Assembly (NCBI RefSeq): GCF_000224145.3
Contig: NC_020168.2
Location: 5,443,294 to 5,507,293 of the forward strand
Direction: 5' to 3'
Length of the DNA stretch: 64,000 bases
DNA from: Ciona intestinalis
Taxonomy: Eukaryota; Chordata; Ascidiacea; Phlebobranchia; Cionidae
Shown here: positions 49,524-61,000 of the stretch, piece by piece
How positions within the stretch are numbered: position 1 is the stretch's first letter
Layout of the letters: each line of letters begins with the position of its first letter
The notes under the pieces: generated by a model
Database searches by the model: none
Told to the model about the DNA's origin: nothing
The model's input: only the letters and a program-made list of their open reading frames with translations
Translations under genes and position numbers: made by a program

Positions 49524-52500
49524 TTATTGCGGTAGCTTCATTCCAAGATCACTCCAAATAGACTTAGCAAACAAATCTTCTGCCTTGAACATTTTCACGG
49601 CGAAGTCGCCAAGCTGCATCCCCATAAACTGACCAGCACCACCGGTTCTACCAACAGGTACCACCATTGCGACACGAGCTGCAAAATATTTTAGTACTGT
49701 GGGGTAAGATGGGATACTGTAGTACCTACATTCAATATTTTCTTATCGTGAGAGGCGGGTCTTCGGTTTTATTATAATTATGTTAAATATTCCTTTGTTT
49801 ACTATCAAAACTAAACAAGCAAGTCGTATACCTCCTTGATATGCCTTTTTCGTTTTGCCACCTGCTTCGGCAAGTAGGTTCGACTTAATAAGATCTGCGT
49901 GGATTTTTGCGGTGTACGCCATTTTTTCTTCATTTACGTTGGTAACGTCACCCATTGCATAGATTTTTTCATGACCTTTGACCTGGAAATATTCATTCAC
50001 TTCCAGGGCCCCGTGTTCCGTCAGTGCACCGGCTGCGTGAGAAATCCAGTTTAGGAGATAAAGATTGGAATTAAAATCGAAATTATGTGTAATATAAAAA
50101 TGTAGGGGTTATAAAGAGTTTAGCGTTCTCTGTCGGTTAAATGGATCATGGATGTAAAGAAATTACATTTAATATATGAAAAGAAAATAGGATAAAAATG
50201 GGGACAAATCCACACAGAAATATTAGTTCAGACAAAAATCTCATCTACGCAAAAGCAATTTTCCAACTTGGGCCGTGCTGTCTATGTCTTAACATTGAAA
50301 TTTCAATATTATAAACGTTCTGAACACAAGACCGGGTACACGTCACGAGTAGTGTAATAGCATATACACATTGTTACCAAGCGCTTGTTTGAAGAATTGG
50401 TTGTTTACTGTAATTCCAGTACAAGGTACTACAAGATCAGCTGTCAACTCCTTGCCACCAGTTGTCTTAACCACTTGTCCTTCCACGTGTTTGTTTAATG
50501 TTAAGTCGTCGAGATTGGACACTCGATCGCCTGTACACACGTTTACAAATTCTAAAAAAATAATTACCGTACGCAGTCCAGTCATGGTAACTGTTTTATC
50601 CACTATATTAATCAAAGTACACGAATTTAGTTTTTTTTTATTGAAAACCGACAAACAAAAAAAGATTTTTATGATTCTATCACTTGCCTAATATGACGGT
50701 TACATTTTTCTTTCTAAGAGATTCCTTTATATTTTTCTGAAATGCTGACTTCGTTCTTGTGGTGACAAGAAATTCGCTGGATGAGACGATAGTGACCTGC
50801 ATATAGATTTTACAACATTTATATTTTCTGATATAAATATAATGGGGTGGGAAAAGATGGAACACCTTTAGCACACAATACCCAAATATCCTGATCGTGT
50901 GGTGATATAATTCTTTGAAATTTCTTTGTTCACTAATAAATGGGACGAGAAAATAGAATGAACAAGTGTCCTATCTTCCCCACCCTATTATATATAGATC
51001 GCGTAAGAACCAATTCTAATCCAAATAGAATATAGACTTGATTGCCGTCGTTTCATCGGTATTATCAGAACGTGTTTTAAACATTTTGCATCGCACTTTT
51101 AGGGTTGCAGGGCTACGGTTATACAGTTCGGTAAATGTTCATTATTTACAGTCAAATGAGACTCCTATCTCATCCCATACAGGCATACAAGCATATATTT
51201 TTAAATATTATAAATAAACGTTTTATCATTGTTTTGCACAAACTACGAAATATGTTTATACCTCTTTGTCTGGAAATTCCGTTTTAATTTCTCCCGCTAA
51301 CTCTACACCGACAGCTCCACCTCCAATCATTAATACACGCTTGGCAGCGACCACCTAGACAGGTTACACTCGATAAGCATGCACAAAATATATCAAAAAC
51401 ATTTACCCAACATAATCACTTACAAAGTTACATATACATGGTAACTGGTAAATCCAACCAATAGTTTACGACTTTACGGGTTCAATGAAAGGCTCATCGC
51501 CTATTCACGGCGATTGCTTTTGTGGTCACTAATGGATTGTCCGAATTGTCAGCCATACAGAAAAAAACAATCACCCACAAAGTTAGAGGTGACTTGTAAG
51601 CGGACACGAGGTGTATCAGGCAGAACACTTGTGTTGTAAGTTGTAACTATCGTTGCCCACCACGCGAGGATAAATTAGAAACAATTAACTGTAATAAACT
51701 CACTGTATCAAACCCTGATCTAGTGCTAAAGCTGGACGATTCTTGTAACAAAATTACAGTAAGGATCAAGTGATACGATATGTTTAACTAACATTCATTT
51801 ATAATCTTAAACACAGTATGGTCATACCTCTTTGCGGTATTCGTCATATAATCTCTTGACTTCTTCAGTAGAAGCGTCCACTGCAACTTTAGATGGAAAA
51901 CCTGATCTGCTGCCAGATGCAATGACTAAGTGTGTGTAGTTGACCTGTGGTATAATACTATGAGTTAAGATGGATACCGTTAACACATAATATCCCATAT
52001 TTCATAATTGTGTTTTTTAACAATTAACAACGCTTTTTACTTTTTTCAAGTTGTTTGCATACACGGCAAGTAATTCATTGAATCTTCTTTGTTTACTACA
52101 AAACGTAAATGGAAAACAGAATCAAATTATGGACTATCTTATCCCAACCTACCATATACGTTCGGTCAATAGCGATATCATAATATTTACCGTCTTTCCA
52201 TCCTTTAACGTTAGCGTTTTTGACGCTGTGTCCAGGTTTGACACCTCACCCTGTGTGAATGAATCACCCACCATTTGATCGTAGGGAATGCACAAATACT
52301 TGAAATAATCTGTGGACAGATAACACCAATAGTAATTATCTATACCTCATAAATAAATTTTGGTTTAAAAAATAACCAATAGGATAGACTGAAAAAGTTT
52401 ATGTTATTGTAGGGTCAGGTAACATAGGACATTTCAATCTCTTTTCTCGCCATATCTGGTATAGTAAACAAACAATATTGACATCCCAATCTATCTGTAG

Positions 52501-52980
52501 CCCGGCGACTGTAAAAGAGCCTTGTTAATTGTTTAAAACAAGATTAGGAAATATGGGATCTAGGTGCTAACAGTGTCCCATCGTACCCCACAGCTCTACC
52601 TATTGGAAAGTATATAGACATGTCTTCTCATGGAGAAAAAGGAAACACGCTTTTGCAATGTAGGAGCCATTTCGAACGAGTCTTCCCATGAATAATTAAA
52701 GTAAACAACATTTATTCAATGAAGACTGCAGGCGTTTGCGAGCGCGCTTTACTGCCTTTTATGTTTTAAACTAGGTCAGTGTAGAATTTACATTACCTTC
52801 GTCAACGACTGTTCGTAATGCACCGATGCTATGAAACATTGCATCCCTTCCGTCTATTAATGTCACTTTGCACAACCCGCTTTTGATCATTTGCACGGCG
52901 AAATAGCTCCCTCCATAACCACCGCCCACAATCACAAGGTGCATATCATCTCGGGGCGTTACCGAACTACCAGCACCCAT
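49524..52980 (-). CDS. AIFM2: AIFM2/FSP1-like FAD oxidoreductase, copy 2
   Basis: Eight exons (52797-52980, 52191-52309, 51828-51944, 51262-51354, 50688-50796, 50378-50530, 49832-50032, 49524-49678) give 376 residues. Exon lengths equal copy 1 except exon 3, which is one codon shorter. The myristoylation start MGAGSSV, FAD motif GGGYGGSY, second dinucleotide fold and YAMGDVTNVNEEKMAYTAKIHA are intact, so an active enzyme is expected. Exon 5 ends with a GC donor (…TTAG then gcaagtg) where copy 1 has GT; length and frame require it. Most differences from copy 1 are in introns and in the exon 2, 3 and 5 coding sequence. Function by orthology is NAD(P)H-dependent quinone reduction at membranes. 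Confidence 0.91.
49692..49815. mobile_element. MITE in AIFM2 copy 2 last intron, right end decayed
   Basis: Starts 'tagtactgtggggtaagatg' with 'cattcaatattttct', the second MITE subfamily, and reaches 'cctttgtttactatcaaa'. No clear right terminus before the exon. Confidence 0.55.
50839..50992. mobile_element. TA-flanked MITE, internally shortened
   Basis: Ends 'aatggggtgggaaaagatgg' and 'tcctatcttccccaccctat' pair well; the middle 'aacaacggtctatgg' core is missing, so the copy is about 40 bp shorter than usual. Confidence 0.7.
51055..51182. mobile_element. Degenerate MITE fragment
   Basis: 'cagggctacggttatacagt' and 'gtaaatgttcattatttaca' match the second subfamily interior; right end 'ctatctcatcccatac' is weak. 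Confidence 0.4.
51460..51690 (+). mobile_element. SINE copy, nearly full body
   Basis: In order: 'ggttcaatgaaaggctc' (B-box-like), 'ctaatggattgtccgaattg', 'caatcacccacaaagttag', 'gacacgaggtgtatcagg' and 'ccaccacgcgagga'. It is in an intron of AIFM2 copy 2. Confidence 0.65.
51957..52156. mobile_element. MITE, second subfamily
   Basis: Left 'tatgagttaagatggatacc' with 'gttaacacataatatccc', right 'gactatcttatcccaaccta'. It is in the second AIFM2 copy 2 intron. Confidence 0.6.
52409..52602. mobile_element. MITE in first AIFM2 copy 2 intron
   Basis: Left 'tagggtcaggtaacatagg', right 'agtgtcccatcgtacccca', with 'gccttgttaattgtttaaaa' inside. Confidence 0.6.
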
Positions 52981-53826
52981 CTCGTAACTTAACTAACTTT
53001 TAAAAATAGCAATAGAACCAAAAGTTTGAGATCCTTCTAAAAATGTGTAAACGGCTGCAACTAATTTTTTGAAAACGCCGCCATTACTTCGGTTCTAGCA
53101 ACACACAGAGATAATGTAATACCTAACTGCTATTTTTAGTTTGGCGTTAATAATATCATGGTATACGCTATATATATATATACGTATCTTTACAGGTTAC
53201 AGAAACCTCTTTACTTTAATGCTAGCTAGTACTGTATACTGCCTGTAGCTACGTTTTACATGGAGTTAGGTTTGACCCACGGTCGCTACTCGCCACAACA
53301 ACAGAATGAAGAAACGGATGTCATGGTTTAGCGCTCATACGTTTTCAGCGATCGAAGAAAGGTTCTTCTATTCAGTATTCTCAAGTGTTCGTCATTCAAA
53401 ACATTGCCGCAGGAACTTGGCACTAATCACTCTGATGGCGCTGTGCCATGTATGTATACAGTACTGAGTACTCTATACACTGACTAAGCGCTGTCGCTTA
53501 GCGGTTGCCGGCTGTTAAGTCTAAGCGGCGTGTCTTGTCGAAGACATTTCTAGTCTCACATGCACTCAGAGTCGTTATGACGTATTTCCGCTTTAAGTTT
53601 AGACTGAAAATACTACTTATACTCTTTACGCCTTGAGCACGAAAGCTGCCTATATTGCCCTGCTTGTATTCGGCCAGGCTATTGCTTTAATATAACATAG
53701 CATGGACCCTCATAAACACAAAACCGCAGTTAAATAATACTTGTCGCATGTCGCAAACCAACGAATATTTGCAATTCGATTTCATATGGTGGCACATTAA
53801 AAGTCATTGGCTGTATTACTATGTTT
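52981..53826. other. Upstream region of AIFM2 copy 2
   Basis: No gene seen. Includes a short TA run (53170-53182) and an inverted pair 'ctaagcg…cgcttag' near 53483. The copy 2 promoter should lie in the first few hundred bases. Confidence 0.5.
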
Positions 53827-54150
53827 TTATTTTCCCCAGTACATACACCTTCCTACAATCTTATTTTCTGTATTCTTGAGGTATGTGTCAGCAAAATAAG
53901 CTCTGCACGCCTTAATTAGTTCTGCTCTAGCAACGACGTCTGGATCTTTTGTACCATGATTAGGGTCTTCTAAGTCTATCACCTGACCGTCTTGCTCTTT
54001 GCGGAGTTTCTGTGCTTTAACTGTCTTGTGGGTTTCCCATAAACGAAAAAGTCTGTGTCTGTCATACACTTAACATAAATGATTTACCAAAAATGAAATA
54101 ACTTTAACTAATGCATTACGTCCAATTTTACCTGCATACATGCCCAGCGC
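53827..54150 (-). CDS. Unrecognised short coding exon(s), possible small gene
   Basis: An 80-codon frame ends at 53827 and reads in a charged, protein-like way (RLFRLWETHKTVKAQKL, GTKDPDVVARAELIKACRAY). An acceptor-like 'tgttaag' stands just upstream at about 54071. A donor-like 'gcag|gtaaa' at 54132 ends a short upstream piece that joins in frame to give ALGMYAVYDRHRLF. With the ATG in that piece the product would be about 83 residues; alternatively there are more 5' exons I cannot find. I do not recognise the family. It could be the last exon of a gene, a small protein or a remnant. It lies between two same-strand genes. Confidence 0.35.
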
Positions 54151-55086
54151 ATTTCTGTTTCGTGCTCTTACTCATAACAACTTTCGCCTATTCACAACGT
54201 ATTCATGTTGGTTAGGAAAAACATATTTACGTTTACACAACAGTATGGTTATTATGATGGCATAATTACAACATCACCCCATATAAAATGCGTTTTTACC
54301 ATAATACCGAATATCATACTTTTTTTATCACGGTAATTAAAAATGCTGTTCTGTATTAAAAGAAATAAACAGACAGTGGTTATTACGTGGCTTTTCTGCT
54401 TCGTACACTCTGACCTGGTTGGAGCAACTGTCGTTAAGTGTCTTGTCCAAAGACATACGCCCACAATAGTAGCAGCGACGAGCCTTGAGTTCAAACATTT
54501 GGATCATGCGCGCTTACCAACTGTACCACATCGCCGGTTTTAATCTCTTTTTGCATGACAACGAATTTCTATAAGACGTACCACCTATATACCGGGATGT
54601 CATAAACTTGGACAGATATTTTAATAAATTAAACGATAGGCCTACTAACCTTGAAAACAAAGGTAGCATTTGAAACTAGTTTTTCTCTTCTAGGTTTTGA
54701 TTGCCGCCTAGCAGATCAAGGGCTTTCGTATAAATTAGCTTTTTATGTTTCTTATTAAAAAAAAAGTTATTTTACATATAACAAACCAAAACAAATTACC
54801 TACCCCTAACTAAAATTTGAACCTCAAAAATTGAAGCCTCACAAAAAGTCTGTGCATTACAGCTGTCTTTCCAAAACATGACTTTGTTTTCAAAAATGTT
54901 GATTCATTTTCATAATGTTGTAATAAAATATTAAAATATTTTCGCAGTCTCGACATAACAGGTAGATTGCGTCAATTACAGGTTTACTAAAAATTTAAGA
55001 AAAATGGATTGATTTGATATCTCTTCAGTGTTTTTTTCCGTGATGAGAAAAGATAAAAGAACAAAGAAATAGGTCAGAAAATGAAA
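54151..55086. other. Intergenic, AT-rich, one SINE
   Basis: Contains a reversed SINE head and otherwise AT-rich sequence, including the WDR59 3' UTR. No coding exon recognised. Confidence 0.55.
54400..54545 (-). mobile_element. tRNA-derived SINE, reverse orientation
   Basis: 'cttgtccaaagacatacgcc', 'cacaatagtagcagcgacga' and 'gcgcgcttaccaactgtacc' are the reversed SINE head; the last block resembles a reversed A-box region. Confidence 0.65.
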
Positions 55087-58000
55087 CTAATAAATATTAT
55101 CGAAACAATCACAGTCACATATCGGGCAAGTGCTTCGAGATTCAAACCAAGTTTTTAGATGATGTTGGTGCGACCCATGCCCACACTTTATGCATTGCAC
55201 CGCCGTTTTCTGCAAAAATGTAAAATAAATTTTAACACTCTTATTTTCTTACAATTAAATGTAAATATGTTTTTAACTGTAAACACATTTTAAAAACTGT
55301 TGTTTTTTCTGCTGAATCCTGTTTTTTCATTTTAAATATTTTTAAATCTTCGCTACTGTATTCAAAGAGTCAAATAAAGTTAATAAAATATGAAAAGGCA
55401 AACAAATTAGATTAAAATGTTCCAAAACATCAATGTACTCACGGTAAGAGGAAGCTTACAAATCACACACGTTTTTTTCTGTTTCTTAATTTTGTTATGC
55501 GTTGTTGTCTTTGTATCTTAACACAGAAATGTATATTGAAGAAATATTAGTTTTATTTCCTTTTTAAACAGTTGTTATAACAGAGTTTCCTTATTTCATA
55601 CAACTTGTGTATGCTTACGGGTAACCACGTATGTAACTTGGTATATGTGGTTGTGTTTTTTTTTTTAGTATGACCGACATTTTTGACATTCCAGTAGTCA
55701 GAAATGGGTTGTCAAAAATAATAGCAACGAACATGTCTTGCCCAAGGACACCTATGCCAACTATGGCACCGGCGACAAGCCTTGTACCCATAACCTTTTG
55801 GTTATAAGCGGGGGCAATAACCAACTGTGCTACCGCACTTGATACGATGTAACAATACATAAATAGCATGCAGTATGAAGATAGTACAACTTACCAGGAG
55901 GTACAGCTTGAATTTTACGAATATATTTACAAGTCTCTGCACGTTTTGAATCCATCTTCCAAGAGTGCAAGAGGTCTGCATATCTTGATATGTAATCGTT
56001 ACAACGGGCTTGTACTTCAGGTAGCAACAGTCTAAAAAAGTAATACCACTGTTAAACTCAAAAAAAGAAAATTAAACAAAATGCTTTAAATTACTTAGTT
56101 TGAGATTTGTAAAGTTGGGACTTTTAATTCACACGGACAGAAAAATATTTAAAATCTGTTCTTTGATGCATTAAAAGTTTAAAATTGCACAATAACTTCG
56201 TTTTTTCCACTCTATATTCTGCACAGTTGGTATTTTGGTAAACTATTCAAATCAAGAATAATTAAGAGTCACTGCTACCATTGTGTGCGTATGTGTCCAT
56301 GGGCAAGACACTTAACGGCAATTGCTTCAATACAGTGGTCACTAATAAGTTGCCCATACATAAAAATCCGAAAAAACAAGCACCCACAAAGTAATATATA
56401 TGGTAACTCGTAAGCTGGCACAAGGTGTATAAACACTCGTGATAGAACGACTGTTGTTTAACGGGATACTGGCCGTGGCCATGCGAAATTAAGCAAGTTA
56501 CATTCATCCATTCATACCTTGAATTAACCATCCAATGCTCATGAACAGAAGGTGCAATGTCAAGCAGTGGTTGCTCCACGAACCTGTAATCATCAACTGG
56601 TGATTCTTCACGACTTCTACCAATGCTTGATTTAAGAAAAGTTTCTGTAAAAATTGTTTACATTAAATAAATAAAATGTAACGTGTGGCGGGACAACGAC
56701 TATCGTTACAACATAGCTGTTTTTTTTGTTTTTTTTACCACAAATGTATCTTTACAAATAACTATTTTTTTACATATTTTAAGTTTATAATGTAGTACCT
56801 GATGTAGGGGGTGATCGAGCAATTGATTTAATAAATGAAGGTAAATCAGAAAACTTTGTTTCGCTCGCACTTTTGTGCAGATGGCCACCGGTATCAAATA
56901 CCTGTGGAAAATACAAGCAGAAATTGGCTCATTTATGTTTTCTAATAAAAATTGTACTACCCATTTCTTTCAATAAGCTGTTTGGAAATTTTTATTTTTT
57001 AAATCTGGGAATTTTTTTTTCACCCACCAAGTCACATACGTGGTAACTCGCAAGCGGGCGCGAGGTGTTGAAACATAACACCTGTGTTAACAAAACTGTT
57101 ATTGTCTACCATACAAAGGTAAATCAAGTTACATTATTTCATTCATACATCAAATGAGCTGTAAGAGGAAGAAGGCTTCAGTTGTTTCCGTGGGGAGGCT
57201 TGTTTTGTTGTATGTTCCTCAGTATCTGGGACAAAGGTACACGCAAGCATTGCTAGTGTTTGTACGTCAAATAACTTCTCATAATGCTTGAACCTGTGAA
57301 AAAAAAATTAAATTAAAATGCAAAAAATTAAATGGAAAATTCATCAAATCAATCTAAAAATTAATAAAACACAAAAGGCCAACAAAGAGACAAGAACTGT
57401 TAATAAAACATAGGTGTTCTTAAAATTAAAATTAAAAAGTATTTACAAAAAAAGATAAATTTGAGAAAAACATGAAAAAACGTGATAAAATGACGTAAAA
57501 CTGGAACAAGTTGTATAAATACATAACATACACTCTTAGCAGCAGTTTTGCTCCAGTAGGATGCTCAGCAAATGAAGGTTTAGAAAACTCATTAAATTTA
57601 TCTGAAGTAGGAGGTAATCTGGTAGGACTTGGTAGTACTGAGAGGTAGGACCATAACTGTAAAAGTAAGGTATTTATTTTAGTTAAAAAAATATTTTTTT
57701 TATTTTTGCGTGGCGGGGTAACGACACTTGTACCACAGGTGTTCTGTTTCATACACCTCGTGCCGCTTACCAGTTCCTAGTTAACCACGTAGGTAACTTT
57801 GTGGGTAAATATTTTTTGGATTTTTAGTGACTGTAATGTAATGTATGTATATTAATTAATTATCAGAAGTTAAATGTGAGGTTGTGGTAGCTATGTGAAA
57901 CTTTGACAATATTTTAAACTTAACTATGATTATAACTGAGATGTAATGTATTTTTTGCTAAATTGCGACTTGTCCTTTCATTTCTTAGGTTTTATTTACT

Positions 58001-61000
58001 CATTCAAATAAATTAAAACATATTTTATGTGCAACTTACAGTCAAACTTACCTGAACCAAATCCTGCATACTTTCAGATGAAGCATTCTTCATGTTTACC
58101 CTGCATGCTTCTGCATAGCTGTTGTGGGGTCTGAAGTATATAATTTAACATAAATTTTCTAACATAATTTTTTTATCAAATTTTAGGTTCAACATATTAA
58201 ACATGCTATAAAAAAAAGTATCAAAAAAAAGTGTTATATATGAATGGCCAGAAGACACTGGGTTCAAGGCTCATCATCACAATCATTGTGACCATGTGTG
58301 TTATTTAATTTAACCACCAACAGCAGTGTTTGCTTTTATTAAGTTTTATTTCAAGAGAACCATTTTGAATTTATAACATGCATAGCATCATATAATATAT
58401 AAGAAGTGTAATTTTACTTACATTACATATTTCATTGCTAAAGTTTTGCTGATGGGCAATATACTTGTCACGTTAACTATGGATACCATGCCAGCTACTT
58501 GCTGCATACGTGTGTGTTTTATATCATTTGTGGTGGGTATGGATGATTCCTTTGGTGATGATCCCACGCTCGGGTTGTACAAAAACTTAAGGGACTTTCG
58601 ACATGGCCTCTGGGTATGACATTTAGTTAAAACTCATTTAATCAACATTTATTGATTAAAAAGTATTAAACAGAAGTTTGAATAAAAATTATTAAAGAAA
58701 ACATAGGCTAGTAAACCTTACTTTTTCTTTGTAATAATATGAGCTAACAGAAAGATCCGGCCATGGAGCAGGGTTTAACCTGGGTGTCATGTGACTTAAT
58801 GATGAAGGTATATGACGGGGAAACCCCGTAACCGATAACACAGGAGCTGAGTTACGATGGTGAAATAAACCCATGAAGGATCTAAAGGAAAATTTGTTTT
58901 TTTGGGGGTATAATTAGTTTAATTAAAGTATATTATTATTTGAGAATTTAATGTATGACTAAAGCAAAAAATTTAAGTCGTTTTTATTAAATTGATGTTT
59001 CCATGAAACAACTTTTAGAGAGTTATTAGATTTCTTTTAGGAATTTAATGCATAAACTAAAAAACTTTAATGCATAAAATAAAAAAAAGGCAATTCACTG
59101 CTTACATGCAAACAGTCTGTAATATTGTAATCAAAACTGTATTTAGCACAAACAAAGTTTAGAAATCGCTTTTCACCTTGGAGTTTTCTCGTTCATGGAT
59201 TGGTAACCTTTCACGTAAGTTGGCCGCATAAAAACAACAAGTAATCCTGACTGATTAAACCTGCATTGCAATTAAAAGGATTAATGAGTGTCATTCATTC
59301 ATGTAAAAGTTGCCAGTTTAATTTCTAAATGATATTTTCAGTTTCCAGGTAAAAATATAGGAGGGCACCAACAAATTGAAACTTTCACAAAAAACAAACG
59401 AACTTCTGACCTAGCACCAGTTGTACGAGGAAAAGGAACATTTTTGAGGTCGTTGAACAAACTGTATTGCCTCGATCGTGAAGGGAATGGACTCGGAAAG
59501 TTGATGCCTAATTCTTCTGCATCACAATCTGACATATACTGCAATAAAAGAAAAAAAAATAAAATCCGAAATCACATCTTAAAATTTGGTATAAATATAT
59601 GGAATGCGCTATTAGGTATAGGGGTAATGGATATTTATGTTCTATGAGTGATTTTCCACAACGCAGTAAGCACGCAGGGAATTTTCGCTAGAGTTGGCCC
59701 TTTACCGCAAAGTTATATACTTTAGGCATTGAATATTACAATGAGTGCGCTTTTGTAAGTATATATATATATATATATACTTGTTATTTTCATTTTAAAT
59801 GAATATATTCTTTGTTTTAAACTATAAAACCATAATTCAATTTATTGTAGATTAAAAATAAACTAAATTATGATATTGTTTTATTTTGAATTTTGATCAG
59901 TTCACATATAAAATTACTAATTTGTTAAGGTTCATGATTACTTACCGACATTCTACTCATCTGTGCAATTAATTGTCGCATGCACGGTTCTAAGCAGTTT
60001 CGACCGGTTTTTACATAAGTTTGAGCTGTTTCTTGCAGATTCTGCATAAAGTCACAGCTGTTAACATTGTGAACATGTGTGTTTTTTAGCAAGACACCTA
60101 ACCGTAATCAGTTCAATCTAGCGAACACTAATGAACTGTCTAAATTGTCATTCATCAATAACAGTCGAAAAACAACACACAAACATGGTAACTCGTTAGC
60201 TGACACGTGATGTACGAAACGGAACACATTTGTTATAACTCAACGATTTAAATTGCATAAGTTACATTCAGTCAGAATTTGTAATAAAAATTAATACAAC
60301 ATAAAAATCACACAAAATGTGTATATAACCAAACACTTATATTTAACCTAAAAAAACGACAACTTTTAAATTCCTACCGATGTAACATTTAGAATCTCAT
60401 GTTGTTCCATGTTGGACTGCTTTATATTAAATATAGGAGCTTCATTATTAGGGTAAGCATCAGGAAACATGATGTGTATGTCAGTGTAGTGGGTCGTGGT
60501 GCGTAACGACAACAAACTCTTGCGACCTTGAATGTCTAACTGTTAAAAAAACAAAAGCATTTTATTAATATTTTTTGCGGTGATTGTTTTCGTTTTCTAG
60601 CCTATATAAAAAGAAAAAACATTTTTAAAATATTTAAAAAAAATAATACTTAATAAAAGTTGATAAAAATATTGTTACCTGTATACTTGCTCTCTTATGT
60701 ATTGGTTAAATGAGATAATTTAAAAAAAAAAAAAATATATATATAGACCTTATCAGTTCAGATGTTATCATATTTTTTACAAAATTGATGTACTTTTAAT
60801 TGCCTCACTTTCATATTAATGTGTCTAAATTTTTTAGGAAAAATGAAAATAAAGTTGGAAAAATGGGAACAAATAAGGAAAAATTTGAGAAAAACTAGTT
60901 TTATTTTAAAAAAATGTCTCACATGTTTCATTCTCAAGTTAGGAAGTTGGCTGTTCAACATTTTAAACTCTTGCTCTAAGTTGTGGGAAGAAGTTAAATC

